From the NCBI GenBank assembly GCA_003508835.1, contig PUFA01000116.1, forward strand, positions 5,394,001 through 5,458,000: a stretch of DNA of 64,000 nt, written 5' to 3'. Both the position numbers and the translations under genes were made by a program. This document shows, in pieces, positions 24,501 to 33,900 of this stretch. The number at the start of each line of letters is the position of its first letter. The stretch's first letter is position 1. The DNA is from Eonycteris spelaea. Lineage: Eukaryota; Chordata; Mammalia; Chiroptera; Pteropodidae. A model generated the notes under the pieces. The model worked only from the letters and a program-made list of their open reading frames with translations, searched no databases and was not told where the DNA came from.

Positions 24501-27500
24501 ATCCTGCGTTCTGCCCCAAACACACAGGCACCTGTCATCCCACTGAGGCGTCTCAGATCCTGTTCTAGTAGTCAGTGACCCTCCCCCACACATGCGCACG
24601 CGCATGCGCACGCGCACAGAGGCCGCCTCAGGGACAGCCCCGCTCGGACTCACACCACGCCCCCTCCCCACAGTGGTCTCGTGCCTTTCGATGCTGGGTA
24701 CTGCCAGCCAGCAAGCCAAAAGTCTCCAAGCACTCAGCACTCAGTACTCCCAGTCAATCACACACGCACCCATCCCCCGGCTAGGGGGCACACGCCCGCA
24801 GAGGGACCTGCCCCGGGGCTTGCCCTTGTGGCCTCCATCATCCCCGTGGACTCTGAGCCCCCTCCCCAGACTTCCTCACCTCGTGTGCCACAGTTTCCAG
24901 GGCCTGACTGGAGGTGAGATTGTGGCCATCCTCTTCGGGGTGCTGCTGGCTGTGGCGCTGCTGCTCGGGGTCGTGGTCTGCCGGTCCAGGTGCTGCTCCT
25001 GCTCCTCCCCAGCCACCATCCTGGGTCCCTCTGTCTGGACAGAAGCCCCTGAGTACAGCCCCGGGGACCTTCCCATTCCCTAGTACCACAGCGCCACTGG
25101 GCCCCGACCTTTACCCTGCACCCTGGAGAAAATGCAACCAGAGTCCATCAGGCCCCTGAGGTGGTCCTGGGACCCTGAAGATGCTGTCCCCAACCCCCCC
25201 CCCACAGGAAAGGTCAACGGCGACGGCAGCAGAGGCAGCGTGACCGTGTCACCAACGTGGACAGAGGTGAGCCGGTAGCACCTGTTCGTGTGTGCTCATG
25301 TGCGGGAGGTGCCCCAGGGATGGGACCGAGCGACCCATATTTGCTGGGTCAATTCCGGGGACACAAATAGGCTCTATTGTCTCTAGGCCTTCTTGTGTTT
25401 TGCTACGTAATTAACTTTAGTTAATTAACTTTGCGCTGATAGCACCCCAGAGGCTGTGCAATTGCCTGGTAGCTGTCGGTGCCTCTGCACCAACAGTTGG
25501 GCTCTGGGCAGCCTCCCCTTCCTGGCTGGCCAGGTGTGTGGGCTCAGGCAGGAGGGAGGGAGGTGGCTTGGCAGGCTCCCTGAGGCATGTGGGCTTCCTG
25601 TTGGTCACCTCATTAGGTGCCTCACAAAAGGGGCAGTGGGCAGGTCATCCAAGTCGGGGGTGGGGGCAGGAGCGAGTCTTGTCTGGGAATGTGAATGAGG
25701 TGTGAGTGACTAGAGGAGTGTGGTGAGCAGGAAGGGCGAGGAATGTGAAGCCCGGCTCGGGGAGCCGCAGGAAGACTGGGTAACCCGAGGCCGCGCACGT
25801 GCTTTTGGGTCGGGGTTCTGGCCCGCTGCCCTGGGCCTTGGGGGTGAAGACATGCACGTGGACCGGAGGAAGAAAAGCCGGCTTCGCTGCTGAGGTTGGA
25901 GATTTTCTCCTACTTCGGCCAAAACAGAACTCCTCAGGGAGCAGCATGGAAAGTCCAGGGTCTCCCACGGGTCCCTCCCCCACCCCCGTTCCTCCTGGGG
26001 TTGGAGCTCGGTGGCCGAGCCCTCCCTGTTCTCCCTGCAGAGGACAAGCTGTGGCTAAAGCCTTATGTGGACCTCCAGGCATATGAGGACCCTGCCCAGG
26101 GAGCGCTGGACTTCACCCAGGAGCTCGACCCAGCCTGGCTGATCGTGGACACTGTCATAGGGGAAGGTGAGCCCCGTGGGTCCCTCTGTGTGGCAGCACA
26201 GAGCTGCCAGCCAGCCGCTTCCTCCCGGCCCTTCCCCGTGGAGCCCAGCTGGCCCAGGAACTCCCAGATGGGTTCCCTCTGTGCTCACCCCTGCTCCCTC
26301 TGTCATGGCCCCCTTAACGAGTGTCCTGGAGCAGCACCCACCTCATACACAATCTGCTTCTGTGGTTGTGGAGTTTCTGATAAAGACCATTAGGCACATC
26401 AGCTTTGTCAACAAGGGGTCACAGTGCCCAGGCTCAGGCTCTTCTCAGACGGCTTCCAAACATGGGAGAGGTTTGGAGCCTTCCTCAGCCCACATTCCAT
26501 CCCACCAGGGCCCAGTGTCCTTGGGCCGCCCTGATCCCTTGGGTCACCAGGGGAAAAGGATCTGAGCAGAGAACAAAGCTAGGCAGTGTCCTTGCTGATT
26601 ATGCGGCCAAGCTGTGACCAAAGGAGCTCATGGAAGAGAGGCAGCAGTCAGCCTCCCCGGTCCCCAGACCAGCCTGCCCTTCATGGACACACTCTCACAC
26701 CACTGCACAATGCCCAGCATTTACTGAGCACCTACTGTGAGCCAAGACCGTGCCGACCCTGCAGACAGTGCTGAATGGTTTGCATAAGTGCACTCTGGTT
26801 CCCAGGAGGGCCATGCCAGGCTTCTGGTCCAGAGAAGAAAAAGAGAACTGGGGGACTGGAGGAAATTGCTGCCTGTCTCCGGGAAGCGGGGGGCTGACGT
26901 GCATCGGGCCATGACCTTGCATTCTTTCCACCCAGGGGAGTTTGGGGAAGTGTATCGAGGGAACCTGAGGATCCCCGGCCAGGACTGCAAGACTGTGGCC
27001 ATTAAGACCCTGAAGGACACATCTCCGGATGGCCAGTGGTGGAACTTCCTTCGAGAGGCAACAATCATGGGCCAGTTCAACCACCCACACATTCTGCACC
27101 TGGAAGGCGTGGTCACAAAGAGTATGAGGAGTGATCTCCGGAGTGTGGGGCGGGGGAGGGAAGCCGGAGGGAGTGAGACCCCCGGAAATAGAGGAAAGGT
27201 GTGTTGCTAAGGGCAGGAAGCCTGGTCCTGGTGGTTCTGGGTAGAGGTTGCCACGGTGACATGTGCTTTGCGTCTCAGGAAAGCCCATCATGATCATCAC
27301 GGAGTTTATGGAGAACGGAGCTCTGGATGCCTTCCTGAGGGTGAGGAAGGCGGAGCACCCGCTGGCAAGGGGGTGCACTGCGGGCTTCTGGTCTGAGAAG
27401 AAGCGACCCTGCCCATCCCCTAACCTGCCACTCCCTGGGCTGCAGGAGCGGGAGGACCAGCTGGTCCCTGGGCAGCTGGTGGCCATGCTGCTGGGCATTG

Positions 27501-30201
27501 CATCCGGTATGAACTACCTCAGTGACCACAGTTACGTCCACCGGGATCTGGCTGCCAGGAACATCTTAGTGAGTCAGAACCTGTGCTGCAAGGTGTCTGA
27601 CTTTGGCCTGACCCGCCTCCTGGACAACTTCGACGGCACCTACGAAACCCAGGTGAGATCCTCTGTACTCACTGCACGCAATTTACGCACACGATGTCAT
27701 GCCACACACGCTGGCAGACGTGTACGTATGGGATGCGTGCTCGTGTGGGCACAGCGACGTCCCCTCCCTTTTGCACGGGTGTTTTTTCACACTTCCTCCA
27801 CGCCCTGAAACACGTCACCTTCCTGTCCCATGCGCCCTCTTAGGGAGGAAAGATCCCCATCCGTTGGACAGCCCCTGAAGCCATCGCCCATCGGATCTTC
27901 ACCACAGCCAGTGACGTGTGGAGCTTTGGGATTGTGATGTGGGAGGTGCTGAGCTTTGGGGACAAGCCCTATGGGGAGATGAGCAATCAGGAGGTGAGCC
28001 CGAGTACGCCACACCAGTCGTCTCCTTCCCAGCCCCCCACGGCTCTCTCCTGCACTTACCCTTGTCTCTCCTCCCTGCCCCACAGTTTTGCTGCACTTCT
28101 CTCTCCTGCTCGGGAGGTTAGAGGCTCCATTGCAATGATCTTGCATGAACATAGACTTGTCCTGGGCCACCAGGTTAGCCTCCCACCTCGGGCCGCCCCA
28201 CCTCTCCCCTGCTGCAGGTAATGAAGAGCATTGAGGATGGGTACCGGCTGCCCCCTCCCGTGGACTGCCCGGCCCCTCTCTATGAACTCATGAAGAACTG
28301 CTGGGCCTATGACTGCGGCCGTCGGCCCCCTTCCATCAGCTGAAAGCACATCTGGAACAACTGCTGGCCACGCCCCACTCCCTGCGGACCATTGCCAACT
28401 TCGATCCCAAGTAACCCTGCTCGGGACGGCAAGGGGCTCGGAGGGCAGACCTGGGAGGATGGAAGTGGGCATGCAGCCACAGCCAGCACGTGCTGGGCCT
28501 GCAGCGCTCTGGACGGAGTCCGGCGTGTGAGGCGGGACCGCAGTCCGTGTCCTCAGGGAGAGTCCCCCCGATGGGGAGGAAATGGGGAACGGGCTGTCCT
28601 GCCCTGCACAGCTCGTGTTCAGTGGAAGCAGGAAGCACATGCCGAGGGGGAGAGCGGATATAAGCAGGGCTAACAAGCTGGTACCTGCCTCAGGGAGCTG
28701 GGTCACTTAGATTGGGGTGGGGAAGACAGAGAAACTGGCCAGGGGCAGCCTGGTGCAGGCTGGGAAGGCTCTACCAGATCCTGCGGCCAGCAGTGACCAG
28801 GGAACTGAGGATGGGCCGACTGCAAATAGCAGGGGGACCAGGGCGCCCCCCTTCAGGGACAGTGGTCAGAGATGATGCTGGAGAGGTGGCAAGCAGGGTC
28901 AGTACAAGGAGGACCAGCGCTGCTGAAAAGTTTGGACGTCATCCCGAGCACAGAGAACTATCGATTATTTTTTTAAAACGGTCCGTGGGAGGGACGTGGT
29001 CAGAATTGCCTTTTACCAAAAACATTGGCAGGATGTGGCGAGTGACCTGGGGGTAGGGGTGAGGCGTGGGGGGGGAGGGGGAGACGGGCGAGCCTGGCTC
29101 CAGTTGCTTTCTCGGGCGAACCAGCCCTGGCGTGCTGGCCGCCGTATCAAACCACCATATATAACCTTGTTTCTGGGAGAAATGTGCTCCAAGGTCCAAC
29201 TTTTGAAACTGTCTTCTGGAGCACAACTCCCTCGTACCCTGGAGAGACTGCGTGTGCTAATCTTTCTGGAATGCTGGGTATTTCTCCCCCAGCAGATCTG
29301 CTTTGCCGAAGGTTCCTGGCTTTGGCTGGCTTCGGGACAGGAAGAACACGCATTGTGTTGTGGGTGTCAGAACGCAAGAATAACAGCCCAGGTTGGAGGT
29401 GGCGAGTGGGGGCTGCTCCCAGAACTCACGGGGCCCCCCTGGAAGGAGGCAGGCCCACACCCGGCCCTTGGGCCTCCGCCGCCTGCCTTCTGCTTCCTCT
29501 CTCTTGGGACAGTTGCTACTTTTCTGTCTTAACCAGCTCCCCCCATCCGTTGCCCACCCCAGTGGAAATGGGCCAGCGGTATGCTTTGTGTCTATGCTTT
29601 GTGTCGGGGACTTTCAGGGCAGCCACCTCCCCCAGGTCCATCAGCCTGCCCACTGCTGTGAGCACACCAGGAAACAGGCCAGGAAATGGGTTCACAGACA
29701 ATGGCCGGGCTAATCCACCCAGTCTAGATAATCTCTCTGCTCAGACACCAACCCGAAGGCTGGCTGCAGATCCTCAACAGGCTGAGCACCGGTTTCAGGA
29801 AACCTGGGGACAAGCTGGGGATGGGAAGGCCAAGGACAGCTCCTGTCTGCATGTCCGGTGTGACTGAGGTAGCCCGTGTCCCACAGGGTGACCCTTCGCC
29901 TGCCCAGCTTGAGTGGCTCAGATGGGATCCCTTATCGGAGCGTCCCTGAGTGGCTGGAGTCGATCCGCATGAAACGTTACATTCTGCACTTCCGCTCGGC
30001 CGGGCTGGACACCATGGAGGGTGTGCTGGAGCTGACGGCCGAGTGAGGACCCTGGGCCTGGGCAGGGGAGGGCCGCTGGGGTTTGAACCCATGCACTCGC
30101 TGACCCCTTTCCTTGCCCACAGGGACCTGGTACAGATGGGCATCACACTGCCAGGACACCAGAAACGCATTCTTTGCAGTATTCAGGGATTCAAGGACTG
30201 A
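16171..30201 (+). CDS. EPHA1: Ephrin type-A receptor 1 (spliced, frame disturbed by small deletions)
   Basis: This is a single-pass receptor tyrosine kinase that binds A-type ephrins on neighbouring cells. Eighteen coding exons with GT-AG boundaries are readable: 16171-16252, 17176-17240, 21210-21488, 22327-22722, 22972-23127, 23440-23781, 23923-24050, 24339-24489, 24894-24989, 25208-25266, 26041-26166, 26936-27121, 27279-27340, 27446-27652, 27844-27993, 28218-28410, 29887-30042 and 30123-30201. The product order is signal peptide (MKRRWPLGL...GARAKE), ephrin-binding domain (exons 2-4), Cys-rich region (exons 4-5), two fibronectin III domains (exons 6-8), TM helix (exon 9), juxtamembrane [10 protein letters not shown], kinase and SAM. 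Kinase landmarks are intact: [23 protein letters not shown] and SDFGLTR. The exons sum to 2913 nt. Eight small deletions (9 nt) in exons 3, 4, 6, 9 and 16 break the literal frame, so as written it stops at 21348-21350. Allowing for them the length is 973 aa, against 976 in human. Confidence 0.95.
18491..18539. repeat. (CA)n microsatellite in EPHA1 intron 2
   Basis: About 24 CA dinucleotides, the longest CA tract in the window and probably polymorphic. Confidence 0.98.
19145..20455 (+). mobile_element. Old L1 fragment, ORF2 end and 3' UTR
   Basis: The A-rich segment carries ordered ORF2-end phrases: CTAGGTCAATGGAACAGAAT, TAAAAACCAAATCTACG, CCCAATGATAGATGAATG and ATGGTACACGCATACAATGA. A 3' UTR-like stretch follows. 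All frames are broken by many stops. It is in sense orientation relative to EPHA1. Confidence 0.85.
20460..20580 (+). mobile_element. MIR SINE fragment in EPHA1 intron 2
   Basis: GAGCATCCACTCTGGAGCCT, CACCTTAGACAAGCCATTTA and CTCAGGTTCCTCAT follow MIR consensus order. Confidence 0.7.
21242..21405 (+). other. EPHA1: Three 1-nt deletions in EPHA1 exon 3
   Basis: Before about 21248 the frame reads QILNGTP. Beyond it the expected LYMYQDCP continues only in the next frame, so one C is missing from ACGCCC-TCTAC. At 21343-21350 the sequence GTCCACGTGAGCTG lacks a G relative to a Val-Glu-Leu reading, and in the literal frame this is the stop TGA. A third base is missing at about 21384-21393 (TTTCCCCAAGGGGCCGGG). 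After all three the frame is restored, giving [20 protein letters not shown]. Confidence 0.85.
21640..21725 (+). mobile_element. MIR fragment in EPHA1 intron 3
   Basis: GAGCATGTCACTTCACCTCT followed by CTGAGCTTTGAG matches the MIR core. A further MIR-like 3' piece lies at about 22100-22190. Confidence 0.5.
22550..22560 (+). other. EPHA1: 1-nt deletion in EPHA1 exon 4
   Basis: Upstream the frame reads FPDTLPGPA. Downstream the conserved [12 protein letters not shown] and the [18 protein letters not shown] stretch are in the next frame. One G is missing from GGCGGCTTGG. The exon is 396 nt where its splice phases need 397, which independently supports a single missing base. Confidence 0.88.
23441..23530 (+). 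other. EPHA1: 1-nt and 2-nt deletions in EPHA1 exon 6
   Basis: The exon starts GTCCCCCTCTGTCC where a sixth C is needed to read [10 protein letters not shown]; literal reading reaches TGA within nine codons. The frame shifts again at GATAGGGGGGCGCCAG, where two bases are missing before GRQDVRYSV. The net loss is 3 nt, so the exon length (342) still fits its splice phases. Confidence 0.85.
24205..24262. repeat. Poly-C tract in EPHA1 intron 7
   Basis: Nearly uninterrupted C runs with occasional G, T or A lie about 80 bp upstream of the exon 8 acceptor. The longest run is about 20 C. Such a tract is error-prone in sequencing and may affect splicing context. Confidence 0.95.
24899..24905 (+). 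other. EPHA1: 1-nt deletion in EPHA1 transmembrane exon
   Basis: The sequence TTTCCAGGGCCTGACTGG needs one more G to read [16 protein letters not shown]; the literal frame gives a TGA. The exon is 96 nt where its phases require 97. Confidence 0.88.
26695..26795 (-). mobile_element. MIR fragment in EPHA1 intron 11
   Basis: AGCATTTACTGAGCACCTAC, TGTGAGCCAAGACCGTGC and GAATGGTTTGCATAA correspond to the reverse complement of the MIR 3' end. Confidence 0.6.
28322..28333 (+). other. EPHA1: 1-nt deletion in EPHA1 exon 16
   Basis: CGGCCCCCTTCCATCAGCTG lacks one base after the RRP of the kinase C-lobe. In the corrected frame the sequence continues [20 protein letters not shown]; literally it ends in TGA at about 28341. 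The exon is 193 nt where 194 fits the phases. Confidence 0.88.
28411..29886 (+). other. EPHA1: EPHA1 intron 16, no further feature recognised
   Basis: This intron of about 1.5 kb lies between the kinase end and the SAM domain. I see no repeat or exon signal I can support. Confidence 0.7.
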
Positions 30202-30364
30202 GCCCTCCCCTGTCCCTGCCCTGTCCTCAGGGAGCAGGGATGGGGCCATGGTCACGCATGCCCCTTCCCTCAGCCTGCCGGGCCCTGGTGCTGCTCCTGC
30301 CCGCCCTGCCCCAAGGACCTTGCCTCTGGAGCCTGGGAGCCTCTTGATGTTAAAAAGGGAGGTA

Positions 30365-30427
30365 GGGAATTAATATATATATATACATATATATATATAC
30401 ATACACATATATATTTTTGTAAATAAA
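30365..30427 (+). terminator. EPHA1: EPHA1 3' UTR end: TA-rich tract and AATAAA signal
   Basis: The 3' UTR runs from the TGA at 30199-30201 through a TATATA/TACATA tract (30371-30413) to AATAAA at 30422-30427. Cleavage is expected about 15-25 nt beyond. Confidence 0.88.
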
Positions 30428-30543
30428 CAGGAGCCGAGTTTTCATCTTTACTCCTGGTTTTTGTTCCTCCATCTCCTCCAGGCCACTGGGGAGGGCGGGA
30501 GCACAAAACAGTCAATTGCTAAGAATTCTGGAAAACAAGGTGT

Positions 30544-30549
30544 TTTATT
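30544..30549 (-). terminator. ZYX: ZYX polyadenylation signal
   Basis: The plus strand reads TTTATT, which is AATAAA on the ZYX strand, about 415 nt after the ZYX stop codon. Its expected cleavage site falls between the two poly(A) signals, so EPHA1 and ZYX transcripts end almost back to back. Confidence 0.85.
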
Positions 30550-30963
30550 TGTAGCTACAGCCACAACCTGGCATGGCAGCGCGGGGGCGGGTAGGAATGT
30601 CCGGGCCAGCCAGCTCGGCCTGGCCCGGCCTCCCCACAGGTCACGGTGGCTCCGGGCCCTCAGCAAGCAGAGGACAAGCTGCTCAGGGGGCAGCCGGGGC
30701 ATGGTGCAGCAGCAAAAGCAGCAGCACCCCCTCAGGTGGGGTACCTGGAGGATGGTGGGCGGTCCCTGCAGGAGAGGGTTGGACTGGATGGAAACCCAGG
30801 GCCTTGGGGGGGCACTGGGATACTGGGTGGGGTTTGGAATGGAGGGAAGGGCTAGACCTCAAAAACAAGAGGGGGAGGGGCAAGTGGCGGGCCAGGCGGT
30901 CTCAGTGTGGGTGGTCCGCTGACGGGAATGGACTGCAGTGGAGGGGGAGGGGGCGGTCCCCAC

Positions 30964-33900
30964 TCAGGTCTGGGCTCTGGCAGAGTGGCACTTCCGGCAG
31001 AGCACATGGCCGTCCAGGGGGAAGCAGCCGTTGTCATCCGCCTCAATGGACAGTGCCTTCCCACAGTCCTGGGAGGGAGAGGAAGAGACACTGGGGGGAA
31101 GGCCCTGTGTACCCCGACTCCCCCGTCTTTACAAGGGAAGGCCGGATGCCTCATGGCTCAGGGCTGGCGTCCTTGTCCTCGTCCTCACCACCGTATGGTT
31201 CTCTCCTCCTCCCGCCTCGCCCAACCCCCAGTCATGTCCCCCAACTTCTATTACCCACTCTCACTTTTGTCCCCCAGGCCTCCTACTCAAGGATGGGCAG
31301 TGGGGCAGGGTTGCTTCCAAAGCACCCACTCCGAGGCACCCTCCCTCCCTCCCTCCTGTCTCCACTCCTTTCTGGCTCTCCTTAATTCTCAACCTGGACC
31401 CCAACCCTGCCACATCAAAGCATGGCACCCTATCTTCCCATCGGTCATTGCCCTTTCTTGGTTTATCCACAATTCAGTGACTCCCACAGACCCCCCCGCC
31501 ACGCCCCACTTTCCTGCAGTGACTGAAGCATCTGGGCTGGGCAGGCCTGGCCACTACCCCTGGCCACCCCAAAAATGGAGGCGCTGATCGCTAGGCTGGT
31601 ACGGCCACCCTTCCCCCACCCCCAGCCCCGAGGGGCCCCGGGGACACCGACCTCACACTTGTAGCACTTCATGTGGAAGTTCTTGTCCAGAGCGACCACA
31701 CGCACAGTCTCCTCGCGGCCAGGCTCGGGCATGATGGGCTCCGCGCACACCGAGCACCTGGGCGCATACTGCCTGAGGGTGGCGAGCGGAGCCAGAGTCA
31801 GGGTGAGGCAAGGGGAGCCCGGCTTTCCCTGGAACAGCCATAGGCAGACTGCTCCGCCCATCCTGCCCACCTCAGGGTGGGCCGCAGAAAGGCCAAATTC
31901 CTGCCGCCATAACTGCCCTTGTCAAGGTGAACTTCCCACCTTCCCCTTCATGCTCCCAAAGCCTCAGCCTCTCAGGAATCTCTGCCAACATCCACACTGC
32001 AGCTCTTGCAGAAAGCACACCCAGAGGTGCCCGTGCCCTCTCGTCCCACCCCTGACCCTAGCTGGCCCCCCACCACACAGGTGCCTCGGCCCGACTGCTG
32101 AGGGGTACAGAGGCATGTGAAGTCCTGGATTCCAAAGGTAGAATCCTAAAAACGCACACCTCAAACAGGGAGGTGGGGGCCAGATTCTGCCGTGTCCCTG
32201 CACAGCCCTGTGGCCACATGATACCACTGGCCTGAGAAAGGAGGCATCCTGTAAACACTGTTTCTAGAGGCAAATCACAGTTCCAAACAGCTGATCGCCA
32301 AAGGAGCGTTCAGAACCTGGCCCGTGTGTGACATGAAGTCACTTCAGCACACGTTACAGAACATAAAAACCACGCCCAAAAGCAGCCTGGGCAAGACAAG
32401 GGCAGGGGACTGGCCAGCAGCAAGACTTGCTACCCAGGCCTAAGGGCACTGGACAGCCAAGTCCGGATGAACTGGTCTCTGCCATCTCTACAGGTAGGCT
32501 GTGGGGCCGGAAAGCAAGGCCAGGGTTTGGCGCTGTCTCGGGGTCCGGGCGGGCAGCCTGGCTGCCAGACAAACCATGGCTGGCCCCAGAGTAGAGCCCA
32601 GAAGGTGGTGTTGGGTCCTCACTTGTGGTAGTCAGGGACGCAGTGCGGCCGGTTGGCCTGGTCCACAATGAAGGAGGTGCCCTCCAGGGGGCAGGCGCAG
32701 ACCACACAGGTGAAGCACTGTGGGTGGTAGGCTTTGCCCGTGGCCCTCAGCATGCGGTCCGTGATGGGCTGCCCACAGGTGTTGCACTTCTCCAGGGTGT
32801 CCTGAGGAAGCAGGAGGAGGTCGGCCGGGAACTGGCACCCGGCAGCCAGCGGCCAAGGCGGGCCTGCCCCACGTCCGCCCACCTCCCCGCCACCCCAGCG
32901 CTGGGCCCCCGTGCGCCCCAACCCCGACTCACGGTGTAGCAGCCCTCGCAGTATGGCGCCCCCTCCAGGCTGTAGAACTGCTGTCCCTGCAGCTGCTGCT
33001 CACACTGGTGGCAGGTGAAGCAGGTGATGTGAAACAGCTGCCCCAGGGCACGGACCGCGGGCTGCGCACGTGCCAGGGGCTGGTGACACCGGCCACAGGA
33101 CTCTGGGAAGGCCAGAGAAGACAGAAATAAATAGGAGGAAGGGCGTACACTTGTAAGGGATCAACCGGCTTGGACGCGGGGAGCAGCCGCAGGCACCAGC
33201 CAACACAGTGACGGAGAGCACGCGTCCCGGCCGGTGGCGGGCTCACCGCTGACGGCCACGTTCTGCCTCTGAGGATGTTCCATGTCCTGCATCAGCTGCT
33301 GGGTCAGGTGCTCCAGCTCCTCCACCTCCTTCAGAGTCAGAGGTCCTGGGCCCCCGGGGGAGCGCACCTGAAACCCCAACAGTTTCTTCAAACTCAAGGG
33401 TCGACCCCTCCAAGAGTGGTCCCCAGCCAGCTTATCCGCCTTCTTCTAAGTCGGACTAACTCCCCTCCCATTTCCCAGATGCTCAGGTTTGACCCTGAAA
33501 GGCTCCTCATTCTCCCTCCCCAATCCCGGCACCACACAAATCAGGGGAAGGGGTGACCCTTCCACCCGCTTTGCCCAAACACCCCCGGGCAGCCACACAC
33601 AGGCCAGAATGACTAAGCGGACAGAGGCCACGCACACAGCAGCTCAGGTCACTGAAGCACCAAACACACCAGGCCACGCGTCAACTCCACAGAGCATGCT
33701 CGGACATGGCCCCCCACAACAAGGTCGGCACGCGACGGCGTGCGCACCCAGGCACACGCACCTACCCGGCCTGCCTGCCGCTGAGCAGCCCTGTCAGCGT
33801 GAGGATGCAATGCAACACAGGCGGGAATCACAGGTTAAACCCTCAGAGCTGTCGCGGCTCCCAGCCCCACCACAGAGGTCCTGGGGGCCCTCCTGAGGGA

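Noticed and set aside
26695..27498. 267-aa antisense frame opposite the EPHA1 kinase exons
   Set aside because: It spans EPHA1 introns and exons, has no independent similarity, and mirrors codon bias of the sense gene.
16171..30201. Calling EPHA1 a confirmed pseudogene
   Set aside because: Frame breaks are real in the given text, but all are G/C-run deletions shared in kind with ZYX, and functional residues and splice sites are intact. Sequence error is at least as likely.
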